From Phocoena phocoena (lineage: Eukaryota; Chordata; Mammalia; Artiodactyla; Phocoenidae): 64,000 nt of DNA. Shown here one piece after another: positions 34,460 to 45,215 of the stretch. The notes beneath the pieces are model-generated. The model was not told where the DNA came from. It did no database searches and saw only the letters and a program-made list of their open reading frames with translations. Both the position numbers and the translations under genes were made by a program. The stretch's first letter is position 1; every line of letters starts with the position of its first letter. The stretch is from contig NC_089220.1 of the NCBI RefSeq assembly GCF_963924675.1, forward strand, positions 161,113,270 to 161,177,269, written 5' to 3'.

Positions 34460-35760
34460 TTTAAATTATGGTAACATACATGTAACAGACATTTTGCATT
34501 TTAGCCATTTTAAAATGTGCAGTTCAGTGGCATCAAGTGCACTCACAATATTGTACAGCCACCACCACTGTCCATTTCGGGAACCTTGATATCATCCCAC
34601 ACTAAAGCTCTGTCCCCATTAAACAATAACTCCACATTCATCCCCCCACCCCGCCACCCAGCAGCCCTGGGCAACCACCATTCTACTTTCTGGTGCCTCA
34701 TATAAGTGGAATCATACAATATTTATTCCTTTGTGCCTGGCTTACATCACCTAACATAATAGTTTCCATGTTGTAGCATGTATCAGAATGTCATTCCTTT
34801 GTAAGGCTGAGTAATGCTCCATTGTACGTATATCCACATTTTGTTTATCCATTCGTCTGTCAATGAACATTTGGGTTGTTTCTGCCTTTGGCTATCGTGA
34901 GTAATGCTGCTATGAACATTGGTGTACAAATATCTTTGTACACATTGTTGTACAAACATGTTCAGGTCTCTGCTGTCAGTTGTCAGGAGTCTATATCCCA
35001 AAGTGAATGCTGGATCATATGATAATTCTCTTTAATTTGGGGAACTGCCATAATATTCTCCACAGTGGGAGCACCATTTTACCTTTCTAAATGCACAAGA
35101 TGTCCAGTTTCTCCACATCCTCACCAACACTCGTTATTTTCTGATTTTTTAAAAAATAAGAGTCCTCCTAACAGGTGTGAAATAGTATCACATTGTGGTT
35201 TTTTTTTTTAAATATTTATTTATTTTGGCTGTGCCAGGTCTTAGTTGCGGCACTCGGGATCTTTAGTTGCAGCATGTGGACTTAGTTGCGGCATGTGAAC
35301 TCATAGTTACGGCATGCATGTGGGATCTAGTTCCCCGATCAGGGATCGAACCTGGGCCCCCTGCACTGGGGGAGCAGAGTCTTATCCTCTGGACCACCAG
35401 GAAGTCCCCACATTGTGGTTTTGATTTGCAGTGTTAGATAACTTTTCATGTGCTCATTGGCTATTTGTATATCTTCTTTGGAGAAATGCCTGTTGAAGAA
35501 CTTTACCCATTTTTACACTGGGTTGTTTGGTTTTTTTCTTGTTGAGTTTCAAGAGTTCTTTACATATTCTGGATATTAATCCTTATCAGGTATGTGATTT
35601 GCAAATATTTCCCCTATTCTGTGGGTTGTCTTTTCACTGATAGTGTCCTTTGATACACAAAACTTTCGATGAAGTCCAATTTATCTATATTTCTCCCTTT
35701 TGCTGCCTGTGCTTTGTGAGTGTGTGAGTCTCATTCTTTTTTTTATAGTAATGTGTTCTA
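34460..35760 (-). mobile_element. Old L1 fragment (3' part of ORF2 and 3' UTR) interrupted by a SINE
   Basis: Antisense sequence at 34790-35180 and 35410-35760 runs parallel to the ORF2 3' region of the full-length L1: 'ggctgagtaatgctccattgtacg', 'atatcttctttggagaaatgcctgtt' and 'ttttacactgggttgtttgg'. The outer part (34460-34780) has the 'acaatattgtacagccaccaccactgtcc' pattern of older L1 3' UTRs. It is much more diverged than the two cetartiodactyl L1 copies here. Confidence 0.8.
35203..35408 (-). repeat. CHR-2-like tRNA-derived SINE nested in the old L1
   Basis: Read on the - strand it goes from 'cttcctggtggtccagagg' through 'ggttcgatccctgatcggggaa' to 'cacagccaaaataaataaat' and an A-rich tail. 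It includes a locally repeated 'gttgcggcatgtg'-like block. Target-site duplication cacattgtggtttt is at 35189-35202 and 35409-35422. Confidence 0.92.
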
Positions 35761-36469
35761 GTTTCATGGATGCAAAAGCATCTCTTATCTTGCAAGTATA
35801 TTGATGGCAAGTTTGTTTGATTTTTACATTTTCTTCTGTTCCCTACGTTATCTCTTGTTTTCATCAGTGTCACTATTTCTGGGCTTTGTTGTTTTTGTTT
35901 ATTTTGTCCGTCATGATGGAGGTTTTCCTTAAATGCTCGCCAAGCTTTAGCAGTTTTTCAGATTTAAAGGTGAGATACTAAAAGCTTGATGGGGCCTCAC
36001 TTGGCATGAATGACGATGGCCAGAACAAAATAGTGGGATTTACTCTAAGATGATGAAACAGCAATCCAGCCTTTTTACGGGAAGAATTCCCAAATGTCAA
36101 TACATGCAGGCATTTCTCTGGGGCCCTCAAATTCCTCCATGGAGAAATTTTTTATCATCTGACCTCCTGCTTTTGGGACATCTGGCTAGCAGTCCTATAG
36201 AAGCTGGGTGGGGGAAGGGGATATTTGAGGCCATCATACATTATAAATGCATTTACTTAATCTCCTTGTTTTCAGGTGTGTCCTTCTCCATTGCCCACTC
36301 TCTACCTCTTTGTCTGATGTCTTGGAGTTCAGAGCCTCTCAGCTTCAGTTTCCCCAAAGAAGAATGAACATCTAGTTCTCAATGGGAGGGGGGCATGAGA
36401 GAAGGGAATGTGCCTGGGGATGTAACCTTTCTTCACATAGATGTTCTACCTGCTTTCCTATTTTAGCAC
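35760..36469. other. Intergenic sequence
   Basis: About 700 bases with nothing recognised. Confidence 0.5.
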
Positions 36470-36810
36470 CTTTCTCAGTCTGCTTAGGCTGCTAAAACAG
36501 GATACCATAGACCGAGTGGCTTATAAACAACAGAAATTTCTCATGGTTCTGGAGGCTGGACATCTGAGATCAGGGTGCCTGGATGGTCAGGTTCTGGTGA
36601 GAATGCTGACTTCTTGTTGAGTCCTCACCTGGCAGAGAGCAGAGGAGAAAACAGCTCCTTTGTTACTCTTGTAAGGGCACTAATCCCATTGGGGAGGGCT
36701 CTACCCTCATGACCTTCCCAAAGGCTCCTCCTTCTAATACCATCACATCAGGGGGTTAGAGTTTCAACATATGAATTTGGGGAGAACACAAACATTCAAT
36801 CTATAACAGC
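36470..36810 (-). mobile_element. MaLR-type LTR (MST/MLT1 group)
   Basis: On the - strand the sequence goes from 'ctgttatagattgaatg' and 'aaattcatatgttgaaactctaaccccctgatg' through 'gggattagtgccctt' to 'tataagccactcggtctatgg' and 'cagcagcctaagcagactgag'. This is the standard order of the MST/MLT1 LTRs of ERVL-MaLR elements, ancient in mammals. No internal part is seen. Confidence 0.8.
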
Positions 36811-37403
36811 ATCTCATCCACAAACTATGTCTCAAAGCAGTATCCTGTACCTCCCGGTTCTGAGCCTCTCTGGGTACAAATCAGCTCACCTTTCTATAGT
36901 ATCTCATCTCAGGAAGCTAGGCTTTAGCTCCCTCCACTTTCCTAAGTCTTTGCTATCTCTGTGGACTTCTCATTCCCAGGAATGTATTGCAGTCCTTCGC
37001 CCACTGTCATCTTCTGCCGCCTTTGAGAATTTATCTTTTGTATTCCTTTGCTGGCATATTGGGAGAGAAAAAAGAGATATACGAGGTCAATTTACCTTGT
37101 CTCACCAGAAGTCCCTTCTGTCTTCCTGAGTATTTCTTTGTGTCCTTTTCCTTGTAATTGCTGTAGTCAGCATTTCCCAAAGGATGTTTTGAGGAACAGT
37201 GGTCACATGGGCTGTTAATAAAGATATATAAAGAAAGGACCCCACAGCCAAATAAGCATGGGAGATGTTAGGCCATAGACATCTTCCAGCCATGCCAGTA
37301 TCTTTCAAACAAGTGGCGTAGCACTCCTCAAGAAATGGCTTCAGCATTTCCACATAAGAAAACCATTCTCACTGCATATGGCGCACGCACGCATGCGCAC
37401 ACA

Positions 37404-37438
<35 letters not shown>

Positions 37439-38199
37439 CTACATTAAATGTAACACAGCTTGCATGTCTATCTTACTCCCCAGATTTGGCTCTAAATTAT
37501 TTTAGAGCTAAAGTATTCAAGGAGAATATGCTTCAGCCTCTGAAGAGGAATTACAATAATGTTTTGAGTAATGACACAGTCAGTTTAAGTCTAGAGCCAC
37601 CCATAAGTATTTAGAAAGGGACAGCACGCAACTGAATGCAGACGCCCTGCTTTTGAATATTGCTTAAGTGTTTTGATTTTATGACCACTTCTTATATACT
37701 CAAATGAGGCATATCCTGTACTGTGGCTTCCAACTTCCTAGAAAAACAATTAATCTCCCTCAATGACCAATGAAGTCTTCCCTGACAGGCATCGAAACCG
37801 ACAAGGGCTTGGGCTCTTGTCTTTATTTTTCCTGCTAAGCCCTTCCTATGAAGTTGTCCCACATTTGATGTGTTCTTTGTTAAATACCACTCATTCTCTG
37901 CCAATTTAGCAAAATATGCTTTAGCTCCACAGCTACAGCTGAAAGGGTGGGTAAAAGATCTGGGATTTTTTTTTAAGAGTGGGTGGGAAAAAGACTTTCC
38001 AAAGGCACTCAGCAATTATCTCCATTCCAGATTTTGACATTTCTTTCATGGTTTGTCTCATTTCTGAGGAAGGACGCTTCTTGGATGCCAAAATGCCACT
38101 TGTTACAAATGCAGTCAACATCCCTGAAACACTCAAGGGGGAAACTTCATGATCCACTGAGGTGTCTGGCTGACACGCAGTGTGGCTCAGCTGCCAGGA
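36811..38199. other. Intergenic sequence
   Basis: No gene seen. It contains the (CA)n repeat at 37381-37438 and short open frames with no recognised similarity. Confidence 0.5.
37381..37438 (+). repeat. (CA)n microsatellite with CG/CA lead-in
   Basis: An alternating purine-pyrimidine tract starting with gcgcacgcacgcatgcgcac and continuing as pure CA. Such tracts can adopt Z-DNA. Confidence 0.95.
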
Positions 38200-38420
38200 C
38201 CCTAAATGAATTCTGATTACAATTAAATGCAAATTAGTTGCAGCAGTACCTACAGAATTTCTTCAGCTGCCTCTGTATTTCAAGGCACAAATGCCATTCC
38301 AGAGTGTTAAAATTAATTGCCTCCAGATAAGTGTACGGCAAGGATAGCCCTATCATGTCATCTGTCAGCACTGATTTATACATCTGACATAGGGAGCGTG
38401 TAGTTTACCAGTTAGGCGGT
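38200..38420. promoter_or_regulatory. Candidate conserved regulatory element (octamer and homeodomain-like sites)
   Basis: A repeat-free stretch contains a perfect POU octamer atgcaaat at 38227-38234, with several ATTA/TAAT cores (aattaaat, aaattag, aaattaattg, ttaaatt) within 200 bases. This is typical of vertebrate developmental enhancers, but the call is made on motif content alone. Confidence 0.25.
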
Positions 38421-38579
38421 TAAATTAGGTTAACTGACCCACCACCAGTCTGCTGCAGAAGTCACTAGATGCTTTGTGACCCACCCACCTGTCTTTTTGA
38501 GCACAACACACACACACCAGACTCCAGCTGAAACCAGGCACAAAGCCTGCCGGGGGGTCCCTTGCCTCCTGTCAGTCTA

Positions 38580-38670
38580 GTTCACAGTGTTTCTCCAGGG
38601 CCCAGCCCAGACTCTGGCACATAGTAGGTGCTCATTAAATTTGTCAAATACAAGGAGGAATGAATGTTCT
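38580..38670 (+). repeat. L2 fragment
   Basis: 'cagactctggcacatagtaggtgctcattaaatttgt' is a typical L2 3' tail. Confidence 0.7.
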
Positions 38671-38689
38671 AGAGCCTTCCTTGCATCAC

Positions 38690-38875
38690 TGTGATGCTTT
38701 ACTTCCACAGGAAATCAGAGCAGCTCTATGAATAAGGGGGCCAGAGGATGAGCAGGGAGAACAGCAGGAGAGGGCAGAACCTGGGACCGAGTGTCCCACT
38801 TGCCATGTTTCTGCTGCTGCTCAGCTGAACCCAGGTCCGTCTAGCCTGGCTGATTCCACTAGACTGTGTTAAAGA
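38690..38875 (-). repeat. MIR fragment
   Basis: A diverged antisense MIR-like order: 'gcagctctatgaataa', then 'ggcagaacctgggac', ending with 'ggctgattccactagactgtgtt'. Confidence 0.45.
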
Positions 38876-39229
38876 TGGAAAGTGTCAGGATGCCGCCTGG
38901 GCAGCATGAGGTCACACTTTCTCCTTAAGCAGAACCTCAAAGGCTCACAGCATGGCTCTGCTTTCTCTGCCAACACCCCACAAAGTGTCTCTACAGATGT
39001 CTCCGTTTGACTGGACCCGTGAGCATTACAGGGGGCCCATTCATGACATGGAGAAGCTCCGTATTGCATGTGGCCTGCTAGCTACAACCCAAATGGGCTT
39101 TCCTGCCATCACTGTCACTTTAAAGCGGCTGCCCAACTACGGCTATATTTCCTAAGCTCATCTTGCGTCTAGATGGCCTCACGAGACTGGTTCTCACTGA
39201 TGGAATTGTGGCCACTTGTGTTATCTGAA

Positions 39230-39715
39230 GACAGCCACACCAAGAGGGCTTGTGTCACACGTCCTACAATGTGATGCTGCACTCCCGTATCAAGTGGTGG
39301 GGTTTGTGTCCTCACCCTTCCATCTGGGTAGACTCATGAGGCTTAGGAAGCCAAGTCATAAAAGGCAATACAGCTTCTGTCCAGTCATCTTGGGACACTC
39401 ACCCTGGGAATGCAGGCACCAGGTTTTGAGGTAGCCCAGCAGCCGCAAGGCAAGTTCAAGTGTAGATGTTCTGGCTACAGCCACAGTTGACGTACCCGCA
39501 GATGCTAGCCTTCGATAGAGGGGGCTGAGTTGGCCAACTACTCCAGCCCTCAGCCTTCAAGCCATCCCAGGAGACACCAAATGGAGCAGAAACAAGCAGT
39601 CCGCACTGAGCCCTGTCTAAATTGCCAGTTCATGGGCAAAAAGAACCTTGTCATTGTTGTAAGCCACTAAGTTTGGGGTGATTTGTTATGCATCAGTAAA
39701 GAACTGGAACAGGAA
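39230..39715 (+). repeat. Ancient LTR-like repeat, same family as 59700-60245
   Basis: The 3' part 'gtaagccactaagtttggggtgatttgttatgcatcagtaaagaactggaacagg' and upstream 'aagtcataaaaggcaatacagcttctgtcc' fit a common mammalian LTR-like repeat. I am unsure of the family name. Confidence 0.45.
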
Positions 39716-42664
39716 TGTGAGTGGAGATGATGTGTGTCACTTCCAATATGAGGCATTCAGGAACTCGGGATGCCTTGTGCATACACTCTCTGCCTCGGGC
39801 CCTGGAGAGAGCTGGACCACAAGATGGGAGGAGCCACGTGCCCTGACTGCCACACTGTGACTGCTCAGATACCTTCATCTAGCTGGTCAGGAGATAGAGA
39901 TGAATTTCTGAGGACATTAAAATTTGAGTTTATCTTTGTTTTAATTTAATTAAAACAATTAAATTAATTTAAATCTGGAATTTTCTCAACTTACTCATTT
40001 CATTTTTTCTAGTCTGTCCCAAATCTTCTACTCCTCTGTTTCCCCAATTGAGTAACACTAACTGTTGTAACTTGGTTTCTGTTCAATTTTCTGCATACCA
40101 ATACACACTTCTGTGTATTATCAGAAGGACAGTACTGACAAACTTCAAATCTCTTGGGTGATGTTTAGGCAGAGGATGAAGGAAAGGTAGGAAGTCACCA
40201 TTCTTATTCCTTTTCCTCAACCCCTCAGTGACAAAGGCAGCACTAGCCCAGGACACAGAGGGAAGGAACCGCCATGCTTCATAGAAGGAAACCAATGCAG
40301 GTCAACAGAGCGACTCTCCAAGCTCTGTTCCAGAGGCAGCCTTGTGTGGTAAAACTGAGACCATCACATGTGGACCTTTAGGAGTAGACCATATTGATGT
40401 CTTTCCACATTTCAGTTTGAGGGGAGCAGATTTTGGTTCCCATGGGCTTTGGTGTCAGATAAAGGGCCAAGAAAATCAGAGGTTCAGAGCATCACCTGCC
40501 CCACCAGTGTCCAGCCCCTTCCCCACGGGCTCAGGGATCCGAGTCTAGTGCTCATTTCTAAGCTCTCCATTGATAAGAATCTTCCTACTTCCCTGGTTCT
40601 GAAGGGTCATAGGCCACCAGATCCTCCCAAATAATAATGCAAGGTCCTATAGCATCGTTCCCGATACTTTGGGAACACAAAAGCAGAGAATACTGGCTCT
40701 TGTTTATATATGAACAGGGGTTGGTGCTACAGGGGGTGGAGGATGGGCCTCACAAGGTCTCTCTCAGCATCTCTGGATTCCGAGAGAGCCCCAAAGATCT
40801 GGCCCTCTGCCTAGTATTAAAATTCACTTCCTCACCTGAAATACATTTGGAAAAATTGGAGAACTTCTGCTGGGGACCTCAGATTGTGTCCCTGACACCC
40901 TGGGTGGGGAGTCTTGGTGTGAAACGTGGTGTTCCAGGAAGTAACTTTTTGAATGTTTAGCATAAAATATCAGTGCCCCTGACCTGATACGTGACCCATG
41001 CATCCTCCAGGCACCCAGGGACCTGCCCCACATCCCCCCGCAGCTTCCTTCCTAATGGTATCTTCACCTCTATTACTTATAGCTACCTGAAGACTTCTCT
41101 GCTTCATTTTTATTTTTATTTTTTCAAAACTGCCCAGGGAGCAATTGGAATCCAATCCAAGATGAAAAAGCTTTACCATTAGATGGAAAAGTACAATAAA
41201 AATACCCCTGGCTCATGTTTACTTTTTGAATTCCAGTAAGAACTGACTTTATCAGTGAATTTCGAATCCCCTAACCTGACAACACCCTGGCATTTTGGGG
41301 TGTGACCACAAACAAAGGAATGTGGGATTCTCTCTGTGTTGCCAGCCCTGGAACAGAAGAAATGTGACCACATGCCATTTCCCCAATGGCCAATGGGAGA
41401 ATTTTGGGTTTTTTATGCTTCAATAGGGACCCGCAGTGTGGAATTCTGCTTTTCACAGCTCATTCCTAAGTTGAACAAACCTCTTCCTATGGGACCTCAA
41501 GAATGTTAGAGATTCCCTCACCTTAACTTGGTTCCAAGCTTGGTTTAATCCCTTATCTCTTCATGAGCTGTTTTGGCTCAAGCTGTTCTGATTTCACAGA
41601 ACGGCTGAGCCTTTGAGATACCTGCTCCAACCTCCTCTCTTCAGTGGGTCGCTTTGCGCCTCTGGGCTTAATGTCTTCAATGGAGATCTTGTGGGATAGT
41701 GTTTCCAAATTTGTTTTCCAGAGCCTTGTCCCCTGGGAGCCGACTTGCCTGGGTTTTGTCAGTCTCTGCCCTGCTCCTCCCCCCTCCTTTCCACCCCCTT
41801 CCCCCCTCCTTCCCCTCCCACCTCCTCCATCAGCAGCTCCCTCCCGGTTGGCTGCATCCTCACTGCTGACCTTGGAAAAACCATAAAGGCCTTTGCTGCC
41901 TGTGCTTACTCGGGGAAACTCAAAGGTGTCAAAAGCCAATTGCTGGTTCTCAGCCTCCTCCTTCTTTCACCAGCTCCTAACAGATTTGGTGGTTTCAAAG
42001 GCTTTGTCAATCCTCGAAACCTCTTTTCACCCATCCCTGTCCTTTAATGTCCTTGCTAAAGGTGACCCCTGTTGACAAGCCTCTCTGTCTTCTTAGTGCA
42101 GGAGCCGGGCCTGGTCTGCTTTCCTGCTGCACAGAGCTGGGAGTGGAGGGTAGCTTCACTGAGACCCCAGGGCTTAGGGAAGGCTGTTCCCCCACTTCCT
42201 ATGACCTAGTCAGCCTGGAAAATAGGTGGGGATGGAGCAGGGGTCTTCCTAGGTAGCCCACCCACCAGTGCTGCCCCCTCTGCTCCTGCAGAGCCAGCTC
42301 CTGCTTCCACTCCCTCGACTGCTAGGCAAATAGGACCATCAGCCGGAAGCAAGCGGGCTGAGAGCTTTGACAAATGCAGATTCTCTAGCAAATCAGATGA
42401 AGAGGAATGTAGCTGAGGGACGAAGCGCATCATGATCCAGGCCCAGTGCCACCCAGGCACACAGCTGGGTGATGCTCTTATGACTTCCATTTGCTACCAG
42501 ATTTCACATGTGACCCTTCACACCCTGACTGGCACGCTTCACGTGTAGAAGAGATGGTCTTGAAGTCACATGGGAAAGGAAGGATGGAGCCTTCTAGCAG
42601 CATGTTTCCCAGAGGCAGACACTCACTCCAGGGCACAGGACTGGGTGTCACTCCTGCACTCCAT
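39716..42664. other. Intergenic sequence
   Basis: No gene seen. It contains a short AT-rich near-palindrome at about 39934-39974 and a polypyrimidine block at 41767-41830. Confidence 0.5.
41767..41830 (+). repeat. Polypyrimidine tract (G-rich on the - strand)
   Basis: A C- and T-only or nearly so stretch of about 60 bases with many CCC/CCCC runs. The - strand could form a G-quadruplex or the duplex a triplex. Confidence 0.85.
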
Positions 42665-43440
42665 ATAGAAGCGCTTACAAAACAGGGCTCGCAGCCAGGG
42701 GATGTGAACATCCACAGACACAGACCCTGGGCTCAAGGAGGCCTCACCCTAATAAGAAAGACCAGCTGGGGAGCCTGGACTGCTCCCACACCCAGCCCCT
42801 AACCCCTTCCTCACTAAGAATCTCTGGGCTGGGCCCACGGGATGCACATTCTTTTTATTTATTTATTTATTATTTATTTATTTATTTTGCGGTACGCGGG
42901 CCTCTCACTGTTGTGGCCTCTCCCATTGCAGAGCACAGGCTCTGGACGCGCAGGCTCAGTGGCCATGGCTCATGGGCCCAGCCGCTCCACGGCATGCGGT
43001 ATCCTCCCGGACCGGGGCACGAACCCGTGTCCCCTGCATCAGCAGGTGGACTCTCAACACTGCGCCACCAGGGAAGCCCAGGATGCGCATTCTTTACACA
43101 CCAGGGTTCATCCTGATGTTTACTCAGGGTGGGGGAGTCCTGGGAGTGAACACAGAACATGGTGGGAGGACCAAGGGGGAACAGCTTGCCCACCCAGAGG
43201 GGAGAAGAAAAGAGTGCAGAGAACCAGGGGAGTTAAGTCATTCATTCATTCACTCATCCAAGAAATTCTTATGGCGGGCCTATGATGTGCCAGCCACTCT
43301 TCTGGATGCTGGGACTGTGGTGGTGCACAAAACAGATAAGCAATCCCTGTTCTCGTAGAGATGATAGACCTTGATCTCCTTGAATAGGATCCAGCCTGGT
43401 GAAGTGAGAGAGGGAAACGGTGTTCTAAAGACAGAACCAC
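42665..43440 (+). repeat. Inverted duplication, left arm (contains a CHR SINE)
   Basis: This arm pairs with 44670-45215 in opposite orientation. The core 43081-43401 matches the reverse complement of 44715-45039 with about six substitutions and one 4-base gap. The outer part (42750-42839 against 45040-45128) matches at roughly 85-90%, and similarity fades further out. The arm includes an L2-like segment (about 43230-43370), but the shared flanks show that a segment, not just the L2, was duplicated. The SINE at 42855-43080 is present only in this arm. Confidence 0.93.
42855..43080 (-). repeat. CHR-type SINE, in the left arm only
   Basis: An antisense copy with an (ATTT)n-type tail on the + strand, the tgcggtacgcgggcctc body and an 'accagggaagccc' end. 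Target-site duplication ggatgcacattcttt is at 42840-42854 and ggatgcgcattcttt at 43081-43095. The right arm of the inverted duplication has the empty site. Confidence 0.96.
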
Positions 43441-44669
43441 AGTGCAAGATGAGGGAGGCTTAGGTGATGGATGAGGAATCTCTCTCCTGAGCAGGGATGA
43501 AGGGCAGGGTGACAGATGGAGGCAAAGGAGGCATCTAGAGGCTGGGGCATCTGCTGAAGATGCAGAGGAAGAGGAAGAAGAACAGAGGGGACAGGGAGGT
43601 TAGGATGCAGGCTGCAGGACGCACTGTGGATGACGAGATTCAGGTTGTGAACATGGAAGCTGCCGTGAGCTGGAGTGAAGCTCGTGAGGGCTGAGTGATT
43701 GCCCAGCAGGTGTCAGGAGTGCCTGTCAGAGAAGAGAAATCCAGGGACCTACCCATCATGAGAAAGGAAATCCTACACCGCAGCCCTGTGTTTGCATCTT
43801 CTACCTATGAAAGGACAAATTGTTATCAGCTGAATAAAACCAACCAACAGTTGTTACCACTTCAAGCATTTGGGGTTTGTTTTCTTGCTTTTCGAAAAGG
43901 AAGTAACCATGGGTAAGTATGTGTGTATCTCAGTTTCCCTCTGAAAACCAAGCTCTTGCTGAGTTTCCCTCACAAAGTGTATTCTTTCCTGTAACCAGTT
44001 TAGAATTGAAAGAAAGAAATTGCTGGAAAGTACCAGTTTATTCCCTGCTCCACTCCTTTAGCTGAGGATGGTGATTTTTTTGTTAATACAGGAATTTCAG
44101 TCTTGGTCTGAAATATCATACATATAAAATCCCCTGAAATATGCATGTTTGCTCTTAGAGTTGGTTCTGAAAATAATACAGTGATAAACTCTAGGCCCTT
44201 TCCTTGTATGTTTGTCAAATTCTGGTTCTTAATTGCAACTTTGCATAATAAAAAATGGTTACACACGTTTTGTTGGTTTTTTTGTTATGCTTTGCTTTGC
44301 CTTATTTTACAGATTTGATTGCTGTTTCTAAAATATATTAAATTCCTGAAGGCAGTTGTGTTATTTGTGTGGATGAATTATCTCTACTTGATAGGCCTGG
44401 AACTAATGCTAAGAGTGCTGACTGAAACCTCGGTGCGTTTGTCACCCTTGTCTCCCCAGAAACTTCTGTTAGGAAGGGAAAGGTAACAGAAGAACCAAAC
44501 TTAGAGTCACAACATTTGGTGCCAGCGTCTCTGCCGTTTCTGCCAGGGCCCCAGGACTCCTCTTTCAGCTGGTCCCCTTGTGTAGCAGCACACAGTGGGG
44601 GCTGAAGGGCCAAGCTGTGCCTTGGGTCTGCCGCTTAGTAGATGGCAAAGCCTCAGGTTCCTCAATGTT
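43441..44669. other. Spacer of the inverted duplication
   Basis: About 1.2 kb between the arms. The first part (43441-43690) is purine-rich; no gene is recognised. Confidence 0.6.
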
Positions 44670-45215
44670 ATACTGAAAACAGAACACCCTTCCCCTCCCC
44701 GCCCCCAACCTCTCCACCAGGCTGGATCCTTTTCAAGGAGATCAAGGTCTATCATCTCTACGAGAACAGGGATTGCTGATCTGTTTTGTGCACCACCACA
44801 GTCCCAGCATCCAGAAGAGTGGCTGGCACATCATAGGCCCTCCATGAGAATTTCTTGGATGAGTGAATGAATGAATGACTTAACTCCCCTGGTTCTCTGC
44901 ACTCTTTTCTTCTCCCCTCTGGGTGGGCAAGCTGTTCCCCCTTGGTCCTCCCACCATGTTCTGTGTTCACTCCCAGGACTCCCCCACCCTGAGTAAACAT
45001 CAGGATGATTGATCCCTGGTGTGTAAAGAATGCGCATCCTGAAGACCCAGCCCAGAGATTCTTAGTGAGGAAAGGGTTAGGGGCCGGGTGTGGGAGCAGC
45101 CCAGGCTCCCCAGCTGGTCTTCCTGATTAGAGTGGGGCTTCCCTGAGCCTAGCACCATGTCTACGGGCGTTCGCATTCCCCGGCCGCTGCCCCTGTTTCA
45201 TGAGTGTTTATGTCT
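44670..45215 (-). repeat. Inverted duplication, right arm (SINE-free)
   Basis: Reverse complement of the left arm at 42665-43440. It lacks the SINE; the sequence around 45020-45050 reads, on the - strand, straight from the ctgggct region into ggatgcgcattcttt and acacacc, which is the pre-insertion state. Confidence 0.93.

Noticed and set aside
41553..41939. A 128-residue - strand frame with a glycine-rich run
   Set aside because: The glycine-rich part is the translation of the polypyrimidine tract; no domain recognised.
43230..44880. Treating the two L2-like segments in the inverted arms as independent L2 insertions
   Set aside because: The match continues into non-L2 flanks in both directions and is about 98% in the core, far too high for two independent ancient L2 copies.
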